A stretch of 64,000 nucleotides of DNA from Thiotrichaceae bacterium. Its GTDB lineage: Bacteria > Pseudomonadota > Gammaproteobacteria > Beggiatoales > Beggiatoaceae. Below are positions 1-7,478 of this stretch, in pieces. The notes beneath the pieces were generated by a model that was not told the DNA's origin, made no database searches, and saw only the letters and a program-made list of their open reading frames with translations. The position numbers were made by a program, and so were the translations under genes. The DNA is taken from positions 1 through 64,000 of the forward strand of contig JAABRD010000018.1 in assembly GCA_011391085.1 (NCBI GenBank), in the 5' to 3' direction. Every line of letters begins with the position of its first letter. Within the stretch, counting starts at the first letter, position 1.

Positions 1-448
1 GGTCAAAATATAATATTAAATTTAGGTTTAGACTTTACCCCTAGCACTTTTAGATGATTCATAAGGTTAATTCACAACTTATGATAAGTGCTTTTGACCC
101 TGTTTCTGTTAAGAGGCTTCAACTATCTATTTGCTTTCGCTAACCTTGTTTAATTCTGCTTAGGTGATGGTTTTAAACAGAGTCCCCTGATTCCATCTAT
201 CCCTTTGGTCTTTCCGCTATACACCTCAATACCTTTATAGAAGTTTGAAGGTCTGGAAGTAAGCACACCACCTCTCATCAGTGGCGGAGGAATCGCACCT
301 CATTTTTGACCTTCTTTCGTAACCACTTGGTTCTTGGTTACTTATTTCAGCACACGAATTAACAGAATGGTTCGTGAAATTCATTCTGAAAATTCTAAAA
401 TCCTGCAAATTCTGATTCAGACAAGCAAAATTTGTGTAAGATGATCTG
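1..448. other. intergenic, no gene seen
   Basis: No convincing reading frame is seen. Positions 381-420 hold half of the CTGAATCAG-type palindrome that recurs complete near 3047, 5323 and 6740. The rest is AT-rich with no recognisable signal. Confidence 0.5.
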
Positions 449-607
449 TTAAAACTGCGGTTGAACCTTAACCTCTAACTTAACTCCCGCCTGTTTCTGC
501 AACATGTGTAAGATGTCAAACAAATTCTTGGCATTGGGGTTGCCACTGGGTCTTAACAGACGGCGATGGATAAAATGTGGGCGAAAATTCAGGACGGGTA
601 GTTCCAT
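449..607 (-). CDS. 52-aa ORF, probable C-terminal gene fragment
   Basis: An open frame of 52 codons starts at ATG 607 and ends with TAA at 449. It encodes a basic, protein-like sequence that begins MELPVLNFRPHF and contains RPSGNPNAKNLFDIL. The frame stays open upstream of the ATG only to a stop at 629-631, and no good ribosome site precedes the ATG. This suggests the 3' remnant of a longer gene rather than an intact small protein. No family was recognised. The only neighbours are palindromic repeats and the DUF433/DUF5615 pair. Confidence 0.4.
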   Translation of the reverse strand: MELPVLNFRPHFIHRRLLRPSGNPNAKNLFDILHMLQKQAGVKLEVKVQPQF

Positions 608-748
608 TGAAAACTGTTTTTCTCGTTCTTACGCGGCCTGCGTGGGAATGCTGTGATGACGCGCCAGCGTCACGCGCCAAACGTTCCTATGCTGGCGCGT
701 GGGAACAAGAGTAAACCTCACACCCAGATTGCCGGACAACCCACCCGT

Positions 749-1105
749 TTACCAAGCACTCAAAAACTCCACCTGTCCTTGCATTTCTTCCGCAGATTTA
801 GTGGCTATCAACCTTAACAACTTTCGTATTTGATCGCCAACACCATGACGTTGTTGAGGAATGAAAATGATACCTGCATGAACCTTACCTTGTCTCAAAT
901 ACTCAGTATGTAATTGGTGAAAATCTCTGGTATTCGAGGTACAAAGCACCCGTTGTTGCGCCGTGGCAAATTCTAGTTGCGTGGCATCCGCAAGGCCGGT
1001 GCGTTCTTGTTCTAATACCGTCATCACGTCTATGCCTCGCGCCCGCAATCCAGTGACCAGCGGATGTGACATGACATCTTCATCCAGATAAAGACGAATT
1101 TTCAT
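749..1105 (-). CDS. DUF5615 PIN-like toxin
   Basis: A 118-residue protein of the DUF5615 PIN-like family, which are predicted ribonuclease toxins. The N-terminus has the acidic metal-site signature YLDEDV (residues 6-11), followed by a short alpha/beta fold with CTSNTRDF (about 55-62), matching the second acidic motif of PIN-like folds. It is the downstream gene of a pair with a DUF433 protein. The upstream stop and this start share one base (TAATG), so the two are translationally coupled. Family biology predicts RNA cleavage when released from its antitoxin; that activity is inferred. Confidence 0.82.
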   Translation of the reverse strand: MKIRLYLDEDVMSHPLVTGLRARGIDVMTVLEQERTGLADATQLEFATAQQRVLCTSNTRDFHQLHTEYLRQGKVHAGIIFIPQQRHGVGDQIRKLLRLIATKSAEEMQGQVEFLSAW

Positions 1106-1392
1106 TAGGCCACCTTTTTTAAAGAATAATATTCCCGCATTAAGTTGTCGTAGTAAGTTTCCTCGGCCAACAAGTCCGCCTCAATTTCTGATTGATTAGC
1201 ATGGTAGTAGGTTAGTGCCGCATAAACCTGAAACAAGGCCAACTGAGGATATTGAACGGCAATTTCCTCTGGACTGTAACCGCTTTTATACCATCCTGCA
1301 ATAGTTTTCACAAGCAGTCGTGTACCCTCAATCCGGGGGCGCCCCCCTAGAATCCCAGGCGTTTTGACAATAGTCGAATCAAAATTTTTCAT
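1105..1392 (-). CDS. DUF433 antitoxin
   Basis: A 95-residue DUF433 protein. Residues about 11-50 contain the typical PGILGGRPRIEGTRL stretch followed by a helix-turn-helix region (YSPEEIAVQYPQL). DUF433 proteins are small DNA-binding antitoxins paired with DUF5615 or other PIN-like toxins. They are thought to neutralise the toxin and repress their own operon. The gene overlaps the toxin by one base, with the antitoxin first, as expected. The ATG at 1392 is the only sensible start. Confidence in the family is high and in the function moderate. Confidence 0.83.
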   Translation of the reverse strand: MKNFDSTIVKTPGILGGRPRIEGTRLLVKTIAGWYKSGYSPEEIAVQYPQLALFQVYAALTYYHANQSEIEADLLAEETYYDNLMREYYSLKKVA

Positions 1393-1439
1393 CTCATGTT
1401 TACCCCATTGTTGAACACAGTTTTGTCCAGCCTCCTAAA

Positions 1440-2018
1440 TTATTTCCCCACCACCGTTTTAACCAAATTGATTAGAGTATTGACCAGTTGCTTTTTTTCC
1501 TCCTCCCCACCGACTACGGTATTAACCAACTCTCCCAACTGTTCTGCCGATAAGGTGACTCCCAATTTTTCAATTTCAATATGAATGAATTCTTTTTCAA
1601 TATGGATGAATTCTTTCCTTACCCCTGTCACTTTGACTGGACCTTCTACATTTATTGTTAGAGCCTTTTCTTTTTCATCTGTGGAATCTGTGACCGCTTT
1701 GTTATAACCGACCTTTTTCAGCATATTTAACATTTCCACAGAATTCATTCTCTCTGGCACTTCACACCCTTTTACCTTCATCAATTTTTTCACATAACTA
1801 CCCACTCCCCTAGACACATTGGTTCGTTGCCCTTCTTTATTTTTGACCCGCATCTCTGCTAATTCCGCCGGCGTATAACCACATAACAAGCCTCGCAGGG
1901 TTAATTGTTCAGTGAATGTCAGTGATTTTCCATTGACCTCGGCCAAGTCGTTTAATAAACGTTGCAAATCCCAGTGAATTTCTGCTTCTTTAAATTGTTG
2001 TTCGGTTGCTGTTGTCAT
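1440..2018 (-). CDS. hypothetical protein with HTH-like N-terminal region
   Basis: A 192-residue protein with no family recognised. Residues 35-80 (TEQLTLRGLLCGYTPAELAE, then a basic stretch with KKLMKVKG) look like a helix-turn-helix or effector-associated adaptor of the kind found at the N-termini of multidomain signalling proteins. Residues about 135-152 contain a tandem duplication of a KEFIHIE unit, matching a roughly 20-bp DNA duplication near 1580-1615. The C-terminal 40 residues are helical with a hydrophobic repeat. It stands alone between the DUF433 pair and an inverted repeat. It could be the surviving N-terminal module of a longer conflict-type protein. Confidence 0.6.
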   Translation of the reverse strand: MTTATEQQFKEAEIHWDLQRLLNDLAEVNGKSLTFTEQLTLRGLLCGYTPAELAEMRVKNKEGQRTNVSRGVGSYVKKLMKVKGCEVPERMNSVEMLNMLKKVGYNKAVTDSTDEKEKALTINVEGPVKVTGVRKEFIHIEKEFIHIEIEKLGVTLSAEQLGELVNTVVGGEEEKKQLVNTLINLVKTVVGK

Positions 2019-2159
2019 AGTGAGGGGGTTGCTAACATTGCTAATTAATTGCTGATTAAATGCTAACAGAAAAGGATTGCTTAAAGTTAGGAGGGCGTTC
2101 TATACTTAATAGTTGTATGCCTTTATTGGGCATTTTTCAATCAAATGTACTTTTTTGTC

Positions 2160-2277
2160 TGAATCACAGATTGACGCTGATGTTACAGATGACGCTGATT
2201 AACCATGCCGAATTTGGCCATGAGGTGGTTAACTCAATCTGCGTCATCCGTGTCATCTGCGTCAATCTGTGATTTAG
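2160..2277. repeat. long inverted repeat, GATTGACGC type
   Basis: Two imperfect arms of roughly 40 bp face each other. The left arm contains CACAGATTGACGCTGATG and the right arm CATCTGCGTCAATCTGTG. Between them are about 30 bases with a second small symmetry. It lies just upstream of the lipoprotein gene at 2308. It resembles the small non-coding palindromic elements scattered in many large bacterial genomes and could fold in RNA. No coding potential. Confidence 0.7.
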
Positions 2278-2307
2278 ACTAGACAATCTTACAAGGAGAA
2301 ATTTATT

Positions 2308-2886
2308 ATGTCAACCATAGCTATTACACGGCTATTTCATATTCAATGCTGGTCTCCGCCCAAGGGATTAAACATGGGTGGAGTGTGGGTTGCTTTCATT
2401 GCCACAGTAATGTTATTAGCAAGTTGTGCGACGATTGTTGGCAGTCCGACACAACCAATCACCATCAACAGCGTCCCTGGTTCTGCCAAAGTGGTCGTCA
2501 CCGATGAAAAAAGTGTGGTGGCTTTTCAGGGTGAAACTCCAGCCTCTGTGACCTTAAAAAAGAGTGATGGTAGCTATTTTGGTAAAAAAACCTTCAAAGT
2601 TGAAATTTCCAAAGAGGGTTATCAAACACAGATTGTAAAAGTGGATAGTAGTCCGAATGGCTGGTACATTGCGGGTAATTTGATTTTCGGTGGGTTGATT
2701 GGCTGGCTAATTGTTGACCCCTTCAATGGTGGAATGTACACCTTAAGTCCAGACCAAGTCAACGCTTCGTTGGGGGGAGGCGCCACGAGTCACTTTCAAT
2801 GGCAAGAAGGGAGCCTGGCTATCTTGTTGTTAGAAGAGGTGCCATCTTCGCTTCGCGATAAGATGGTGAAAGTGAGTGGCAAGTAG
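2308..2886 (+). CDS. PEGA-domain lipoprotein
   Basis: A 192-residue predicted lipoprotein. A hydrophobic segment (about 26-39) ends in the lipobox LASC with Cys40, followed by a short beta-rich domain resembling PEGA (about 50-110; INSVPGSAKVVVTD, TPASVTL, KEGYQTQIVKV). A second hydrophobic stretch lies at about 118-137 (GNLIFGGLIGWLIV). PEGA domains are small surface-associated modules. AGGAGA eight bases before ATG 2308 supports the long start, which puts 25 residues ahead of the signal segment. An internal ATG at 2374 would give a more typical signal peptide. The protein is probably anchored in the outer membrane facing the periplasm. Substrate unknown. Confidence 0.7.
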   Translation: MSTIAITRLFHIQCWSPPKGLNMGGVWVAFIATVMLLASCATIVGSPTQPITINSVPGSAKVVVTDEKSVVAFQGETPASVTLKKSDGSYFGKKTFKVEISKEGYQTQIVKVDSSPNGWYIAGNLIFGGLIGWLIVDPFNGGMYTLSPDQVNASLGGGATSHFQWQEGSLAILLLEEVPSSLRDKMVKVSGK

Positions 2887-2977
2887 ATTTTTCCAGTTTC
2901 TACGCACCCTCATACCAGATACCCGTTTTGAACAACATTCAGTCATGTCGAGTAGGCAAGAGTTTTCTTACCCACCC

Positions 2978-3136
2978 TCTTCTTGACTCTCAAAGTTTCT
3001 GGTGTGCAACGAGAAACCCGTTGCCCACCCTACCTAAATACTTCGTCTGAATCAGAATTTACCGAATTTTAGAATTTTCAGAATGAGATAGTTTTCATTC
3101 GGTCAATTCTCCAATTCTGAAAATTCTGATTCAGCC
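2978..3136. repeat. composite repeat: GGCAACGAGAAACC element plus CTGAATCAG palindrome
   Basis: Positions 2978-3034 hold a half-site of the dispersed GGTGGGCAAC element. Positions 3047-3136 hold a complete palindrome whose ends are CTGAATCAGAATTT and AAATTCTGATTCAG. The same composite recurs at 6671-6831, and the palindrome alone at 5323-5404. The palindrome end lies immediately before the open frame of the toxin tip at 3137. Confidence 0.75.
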
Positions 3137-3180
3137 CCACACCACCCAAACCTATTTATAGTCAGACCAAAACACGTTAC

Positions 3181-3573
3181 TTGTTCCACAATCTCTACCC
3201 CAATGACCCTCTTCAACCTGTAACCAGATTTGAACTGGCCCATCAGAATCATAAATGGTACACCGTCAACTTTACAGTAACCGTGACACGAACCGCCAGT
3301 GGTAAATATAACTTTGTCACCATAGCAGGAAAAATTTATGTTCATCATTATGCCGGTCATATTGACATAGCCCGCGGACAACCCGTACAATACGCTGGAG
3401 AAGCGCAATTTTCAGGCCGGACTAACCGTGGTACCCTACGTTGGTGGAATCATAAATCAGGTCACTATCGACCTGCCAAAGACGCGGCCATTCAAGCGGT
3501 ATTACCACTCGACAAATTTATCATCCCGTTTATTCATCACGGTAGAACTATGACAGAGGAATTATCTAAATGA
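3181..3573 (+). CDS. detached C-terminal tip of a polymorphic-toxin-like protein
   Basis: A 130-residue protein with TTG as the best start. The frame is open back to about 3134, where it meets the end of a palindrome, and no ATG lies in that stretch. Residues 50-105 contain GHIDIARGQPVQYAGEAQF and WNHKSGHYRP. They resemble a His-rich module that I recall from the extreme C-termini of very long secreted polymorphic toxins. The missing upstream part and the palindrome at the breakpoint suggest a toxin tip cut loose from its carrier. The next gene overlaps it by ATGA, as an immunity gene would. Toxic activity is inferred from resemblance only. Confidence 0.55.
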   Translation: MFHNLYPNDPLQPVTRFELAHQNHKWYTVNFTVTVTRTASGKYNFVTIAGKIYVHHYAGHIDIARGQPVQYAGEAQFSGRTNRGTLRWWNHKSGHYRPAKDAAIQAVLPLDKFIIPFIHHGRTMTEELSK

Positions 3574-3920
3574 AACTATCTGCAAATGATTATATCCCCA
3601 AACTAAGAAATACTCAGATTGAAAATGAATTAGCGCGGCAATTGCGACAGGAGTCGGAAGAGACGCGAGAGAAGTTTATTGATGAGTTGTTAACTTCATT
3701 TCAATTGCCGGTACGTTTAGCCGGTCTGGACCTCCTCAAACGAGTCTTAACCGACAAAAACAGTTTGTTACGCTGGCTAGAGATGGCTTTAACACAAGTT
3801 GACATCAGTGAAGTCAAGTATTGGTTGGCAGCATTAACTCCCAAATTAGGAAATAAACAGGTTCGTGCCATGGCCCGTCAGTGGCATGAGGAAGACAAAG
3901 TGTCATATTGGTTGCATTAA
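3570..3920 (+). CDS. small helical protein, possible immunity partner
   Basis: A 116-residue, mostly helical, charged protein of unrecognised family. Its ATG overlaps the stop of the preceding toxin-tip gene (ATGA), so the two are translationally coupled. No signal peptide or membrane segment is seen, so it is likely cytoplasmic. Its position directly after a polymorphic-toxin-like tip suggests an immunity protein, but nothing in the sequence itself proves that. A hairpin terminator at 4014-4062 follows. Confidence 0.55.
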   Translation: MKLSANDYIPKLRNTQIENELARQLRQESEETREKFIDELLTSFQLPVRLAGLDLLKRVLTDKNSLLRWLEMALTQVDISEVKYWLAALTPKLGNKQVRAMARQWHEEDKVSYWLH

Positions 3921-4013
3921 TTGGTTTGGAGTTCTGATTCGCTACGATATGAACCGATAAAATGAACTCGGTTTACTCTCCACTGGAGTCGCCTTAAACG
4001 GTCTTGAAAAATC

Positions 4014-4062
4014 AATGCCCCTGTCGTAAAATCATTTCGTGTGTGACGAGGGGCGATTTTTT
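4014..4062 (+). terminator. hairpin terminator with GCCCC stem
   Basis: An imperfect stem of ATxGCCCCTxGTC pairing with GACxAGGGGCxAT, followed by TTTTTT. Closely related hairpins follow the other accessory units at 5413, 6852 and 8584. Confidence 0.7.
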
Positions 4063-4069
4063 ATGCCAT

Positions 4070-4142
4070 GATTCCCCTCTCTATTCACAACCATTCTATT
4101 AAACCATAACAGACTTCCAGTCGAAGTCAATGAGAGGCCATT
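4070..4142 (+). promoter_or_regulatory. conserved leader of HEPN cassette 1
   Basis: These 73 bases match 6905-6977, the leader of cassette 3, with only two substitutions, although the proteins downstream are only about half identical. The leader ends in GAGAGGCC, a ribosome site seven bases before the ATG. The conservation suggests either a shared promoter/operator or recent gene conversion. No -35/-10 pair is clear enough to mark. Confidence 0.6.
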
Positions 4143-4643
4143 ATGACACTGACCGAGGACCCGCAAAAATTGCTAGAACTGCGGCAATCTTATTTAACCC
4201 AAGTCGACCAACTTTATCAACAGATACAAAAATGGGGAACGGGGAAAATGGAATTTGCGTTTACAGACAACTACCCCATTGATGACAAAACTGGGGAATA
4301 TCAGGCCCAGGTTTTGACCGCGAATCCAATCAAACAAAGCCAAGCGGTGTCTAATGGCACCGTCGATTTTTGGCCATGGGGCATCACGTTTCTTACTGAA
4401 GAAGGAATCCTCAAATCACATGGTGCCTTTGACGAAGAAGAACTTGTCTATATGCAAACCGATAAGTTGACATACACCGAAAGAAATGGCCAAGTTATAC
4501 CCTTGGATGAAGGATTTGAACAGGATGGCTGGTACTGGATGTTCGGTAAGTTAGGTGAAACCAAGATGCGTCGGCTAACCGAACCCGTTTTTTGGGAATT
4601 GATGCGGAAATGCACGGGTTATTCAACAGAGGAACTGCCATGA
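4143..4643 (+). CDS. HEPN-cassette protein A, copy 1
   Basis: A 166-residue protein of unrecognised family, first gene of the first of three tandem cassettes. All copies begin MTLT and have an amphipathic N-terminal helix (about 8-31, pattern LxQVxQxYQxIQxWG). Then come beta-rich segments with the conserved motifs DKTGEYQ, GITFxTEEG, EELxYxQxDKL and GWYW, and a C-terminal CTxYSxEEL. No catalytic signature, signal peptide or membrane helix is seen. Its stop overlaps the start of the HEPN gene (ATGA), so the pair is translationally coupled. It has no nucleotidyltransferase GS motif, so this is not an MNT-HEPN pair. A role as partner or antitoxin of the HEPN protein is inferred from context. Confidence 0.75.
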   Translation: MTLTEDPQKLLELRQSYLTQVDQLYQQIQKWGTGKMEFAFTDNYPIDDKTGEYQAQVLTANPIKQSQAVSNGTVDFWPWGITFLTEEGILKSHGAFDEEELVYMQTDKLTYTERNGQVIPLDEGFEQDGWYWMFGKLGETKMRRLTEPVFWELMRKCTGYSTEELP

Positions 4644-5230
4644 GTTTATCTAATCCGTTACCCGCTACTTTGCAAGCCGTGTCAGTGGTCACGAATGCTT
4701 ATGAGATCACTAGAAGAGTGTTGGAAAGAGAACCTTCCCATCCACAAGAAGAATGCCAACAAGCCTTACAAAATTTCCAGCGAAAATTGCGTGCGGATAC
4801 TCTCTTCGAAGCTAAAGAGTCTCTCTCATTACTCAAAACGTCCTCTGGAAAACTGAGTTCAGAACGTGAAGAAATTGAAGGTCTTCTGGTATTAGGTTTG
4901 TGGGCCACTTTCGAACGTTTTCTCAGAGACTATTTGTTGGAAAAAGGCGCCGTGCTAAAACAAATTCAGCCAACCCCGTTTGCCGATTCCCTGTATAAAC
5001 AGTTTGCCAAAAATGTGGAAAGATGGGAACCGCGGGACATTTTGGAGTTACTCAAAGACAGTTTGTTCACCACGCCAGTTTTAGCAGACTTGATTGGAGA
5101 AGCTAAACATATTTTGGATTACCGTAATAAGGTCGCCCACGCGAATCCCGGCAAACGAGAATCCCGACGCCCAGTTGACTCCTCTTACAAGAAGTTAAAC
5201 GAAATTATCAATATTCTCTTGCAATATTAG
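4640..5230 (+). CDS. HEPN-domain protein B, copy 1
   Basis: A 196-residue all-helical protein. Residues about 80-105 (GLLVLGLWATFERFLRDYL) form the long central HEPN helix, and about 170-182 carry ILDYRNKVAHAN with the R-x4-H signature of HEPN ribonucleases. HEPN proteins with this motif are commonly RNA-cleaving toxins or abortive-infection effectors. The start at 4640 was chosen because GAGGAA lies seven bases upstream and it overlaps the previous stop as ATGA; the same arrangement recurs in copies 2 and 3. A longer frame from 4592 would overlap gene A by 52 bases. Nuclease activity is inferred from the motif. Confidence 0.8.
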   Translation: MSLSNPLPATLQAVSVVTNAYEITRRVLEREPSHPQEECQQALQNFQRKLRADTLFEAKESLSLLKTSSGKLSSEREEIEGLLVLGLWATFERFLRDYLLEKGAVLKQIQPTPFADSLYKQFAKNVERWEPRDILELLKDSLFTTPVLADLIGEAKHILDYRNKVAHANPGKRESRRPVDSSYKKLNEIINILLQY

Positions 5231-5322
5231 CCAGAGTAGGGGACGTTAAGCGCGTCGGTGGGCGCCGTCACGCACCAAAGAACATGGGTGTCGGCAACCC
5301 CTTGCCAACTTATCCTAACACC

Positions 5323-5404
5323 GTCTGAATCAGAATTTTAGAATTTTCAGAATGAGATGGTTTTCATTCTGTCAATTCTCCAATTCTGAAAATTCTGATT
5401 CAGA
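5323..5404. repeat. CTGAATCAG palindrome, complete copy
   Basis: A perfect-ended palindrome of about 82 bp between cassette 1 and its terminator. Its inner part reads AGAATGAGATGGTTTTCATTCTG. Nearly identical copies lie at 3047-3136 and 6740-6831, and a partial copy at 381-420. It has no coding capacity. Confidence 0.8.
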
Positions 5405-5412
5405 CAATTTAT

Positions 5413-5457
5413 TGATAGCCCCGTTGTAGAATGACTCTGCAACGGGGCTATTTTTCT
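5413..5457 (+). terminator. hairpin terminator after cassette 1
   Basis: A 16-base stem, ATAGCCCCGTTGTAGA pairing with TCTGCAACGGGGCTAT (one G-T pair), followed by TTTTTC. It is the best-formed member of the hairpin family that closes the cassettes. Confidence 0.85.
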
Positions 5458-5573
5458 CTCCCAAAATCATTTATTTACCCCCCCCTTGACAACCGCCTCC
5501 AGCACCTCTATCATCATTGTTACTGAGAACCCTTTCATCAAACCATTGTCATTAATTTAACAGGAGGCCATTT

Positions 5574-6065
5574 ATGACACTGACAAAGAATCCGCAACAA
5601 TTGCGGAAATTGCAGAAATTTTATGAGATGCAAGTCCAACAATTTTACCAACGAATCCAGAAGTGGGGAAAAGATAAGGTTGAATTTGTCTTTACCCCAA
5701 ATTACCCCATTAGAGATAAAACTGGAGAGTATCAATCCAGTATATTAACCGCCAAAATCCTCCAGAAAAATGCCGATGAATTGGAAGGCATCGTGGATTT
5801 TTTTCCACAGGGTATCACGTTTTTTACGGAGGAGGGAGTGATTGAATTGCAAGGCCCTTTTAGTGAAGAAGAACTTATCTATGTGCAAAAGGATAAGTTG
5901 GCTGTTATCATGAGGGATAGCCAAACCTCGCCGCAGTTGGAGGATGGCTGGTACTGGAAATTCAAGGGTTCGCAGAGTAAAACTGAAATGCGTCCGTTTA
6001 CCAAAGATGTTTTTTGGGAACTCCTGCGCGAATGCACAGGTTATTCACAGGAGGAACTACCATGA
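5574..6065 (+). CDS. HEPN-cassette protein A, copy 2
   Basis: A 163-residue paralogue of the protein at 4143. It keeps MTLT at the start, the helix with QVQQFYQRIQKWG, DKTGEYQ, GITFFTEEG, EELIYVQKDKL, GWYWKF and the terminal CTGYSQEEL. It is slightly shorter because of a trimmed loop before GWYW. Its leader differs from those of copies 1 and 3 but keeps AGGAGG before the ATG. The ATGA overlap with the HEPN gene is preserved. The conserved core across the three copies marks the residues likely to matter for contact with the HEPN partner. Function unknown. Confidence 0.75.
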   Translation: MTLTKNPQQLRKLQKFYEMQVQQFYQRIQKWGKDKVEFVFTPNYPIRDKTGEYQSSILTAKILQKNADELEGIVDFFPQGITFFTEEGVIELQGPFSEEELIYVQKDKLAVIMRDSQTSPQLEDGWYWKFKGSQSKTEMRPFTKDVFWELLRECTGYSQEELP

Positions 6066-6658
6066 TCTTGCCTAATCCATTGCCCGCCACTTGGGAAGCC
6101 GTGCGGGCCGCACGCGATGCCATGACACTCGCTGGCCGAGTGTTTGAACCTCCTCCTTTTCGTCGGCAAGCACAGTGCCAACAAACTTTACAAGATTTTC
6201 AGCAGTACTTGCGTAAAGATACGGATTATGAAAGAAGTAAGGCGTTATCGTCGCTTGAACGACTGGACCGTGAGAGGAAACTGAGAGAACTGAAAAAGGA
6301 GATTAATGGACTCTTAGTGTTGGGATTATGGGCAACGTTTGAACACTTCTTGCGAGACTTTTTACAGGAGAGGTTAAAACCGCAGGGGCAACCCCCACCG
6401 CTTGCCGAGTCGCTGAGGTACAACCGTCTTTGTAACGATATTCAACGGTGGAATATGAGAGGCCTTTTGGACTTTCTCAAAGAGAATGTGTCTGACCCCG
6501 AGTTGCCCAAGCTGATTAAGGGTGCCAAAAACATTTTGGAATACCGTAATCAGGTCGCCCATGCTGACCCTCGGAGAAACAACAACAACATGGGAGCCGA
6601 CCTCGAATATGTTCATAACACTTTGAATAAACTGACTAATATCCTCTTGCAAAATTAG
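6062..6658 (+). CDS. HEPN-domain protein B, copy 2
   Basis: A 198-residue HEPN protein, paralogous to those at 4640 and 7475. The central helix reads GLLVLGLWATFEHFLRDFL and the catalytic-type motif is ILEYRNQVAHAD (R-x4-H intact). The N-terminus begins with the family pattern NPLPATWEAVRAARDA. The start at 6062 follows GGAGGAAC and overlaps the upstream stop as ATGA. The intact motif argues that this copy is still functional. Substrate RNA and trigger are unknown. A related hairpin terminator follows at 6852-6894. Confidence 0.8.
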   Translation: MILPNPLPATWEAVRAARDAMTLAGRVFEPPPFRRQAQCQQTLQDFQQYLRKDTDYERSKALSSLERLDRERKLRELKKEINGLLVLGLWATFEHFLRDFLQERLKPQGQPPPLAESLRYNRLCNDIQRWNMRGLLDFLKENVSDPELPKLIKGAKNILEYRNQVAHADPRRNNNNMGADLEYVHNTLNKLTNILLQN

Positions 6659-6739
6659 CTGAAGGCTAGTCTTCTTGAATCTCAAAGTTTTTGGTGGGCA
6701 ACGAGAAACCAGTTGCCCCTACCCTACCTAAATACTTCG

Positions 6740-6831
6740 TCTGACTCCGAATTGGAAGACATTTTAGAATTTTCAGAATGAGATGGTTTTCATTCTGTCA
6801 ATTCTCCAATTCTGAAAATTCTGATTCAGAC
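6740..6831. repeat. CTGAATCAG palindrome with GGGCAAC element upstream
   Basis: A copy of the palindrome seen at 3047 and 5323, here with a diverged left end (CTGACTCCGAATT). Positions 6671-6727 hold the same GGTGGGCAACGAGAAACC half-element that precedes the 3047 copy. The composite was therefore copied as a block together with the cassette. Confidence 0.75.
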
Positions 6832-6851
6832 AATCTCCCCCCTTGAAAAAT

Positions 6852-6894
6852 CAATAGCCCCATTGTACACTTGATATGTACGAGGGGCTATTTT
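6852..6894 (+). terminator. hairpin terminator after cassette 2
   Basis: Stem AATAGCCCCxTxGTAC pairing with GTACGAGGGGCTATT, followed by a short T run. Same family as 5413-5457. Confidence 0.75.
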
Positions 6895-6904
6895 GTTCTG
6901 CAAC

Positions 6905-6977
6905 GATTCCCCTCTCTATTCACCACCATTCTATTAAACCATAACGGACTTCCAGTCGAAGTCAATGAGAGGCCATT
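6905..6977 (+). promoter_or_regulatory. conserved leader of HEPN cassette 3
   Basis: Nearly identical (two differences in 73 bases) to 4070-4142. It includes CTTCCAGTCGAAGTCAATG and the GAGAGGCC ribosome site before the ATG. Cassette 2 lacks this leader. Confidence 0.6.
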
Positions 6978-7478
6978 ATGACACTGACGGAAGAACCGCA
7001 ACAATTGCGGAAATTGCAACAATTTTATGTTGCGCAAGTCGAACAATTTTACCAACAGGTACAAGAATGGGGGAAAGGTAAAATGAAATTTACTCTCTCA
7101 GAATATCCCCTTGGTGATAAAACGGGGGAGTATCAAACTCACCTGTTAATCGCCACACTCATCCAGAAACAGCCGGATGAATTAGGAAGCACCGTGTATT
7201 TCTTTCCACAAGGTATCACGTTTCTTACAGAAGAAGGAACCATTGAGTTGGAAGGCTCCTTCCGCAAAGAAGAACTTGTCTATAAGCAGAAAGATAAGTT
7301 AGAAGATACCGAGGAAGATGACCAAACCATGTCGTTAGACGACGGATTTGAGGAGGGTTGGTACTGGAAGTTCAGGGGGGATTCCCCTGGTAAAATTCAA
7401 TGGCGCCGCTTCACGGAGGCAGTTTTTTGGGAACAGGTGCGCGAATGCACTAGCTATTCGACGGAGGAACTGTCATGA
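6978..7478 (+). CDS. HEPN-cassette protein A, copy 3
   Basis: A 166-residue third paralogue of the cassette A protein. It retains MTLT, QVEQFYQQVQEWG, DKTGEYQ, GITFLTEEG, EELVYKQKDKL, GWYWKF and CTSYSTEEL. By eye it is about half identical to copy 1, with the differences concentrated in the loops. It shares the leader of copy 1 almost base for base. It is coupled to the next gene by ATGA. Nothing indicates decay. A role as the regulatory or antitoxic partner is inferred. Confidence 0.75.
   Translation: MTLTEEPQQLRKLQQFYVAQVEQFYQQVQEWGKGKMKFTLSEYPLGDKTGEYQTHLLIATLIQKQPDELGSTVYFFPQGITFLTEEGTIELEGSFRKEELVYKQKDKLEDTEEDDQTMSLDDGFEEGWYWKFRGDSPGKIQWRRFTEAVFWEQVRECTSYSTEELS

Noticed and set aside
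2060-2272. 70-codon plus-strand frame
   Set aside because: It is mostly the long GATTGACGC inverted repeat and has no protein features.
4143-5230. MNT-HEPN toxin-antitoxin pair
   Set aside because: The partner protein lacks the GSxxxGxxxxxSD nucleotidyltransferase motif, so the pair is not of the MNT type.
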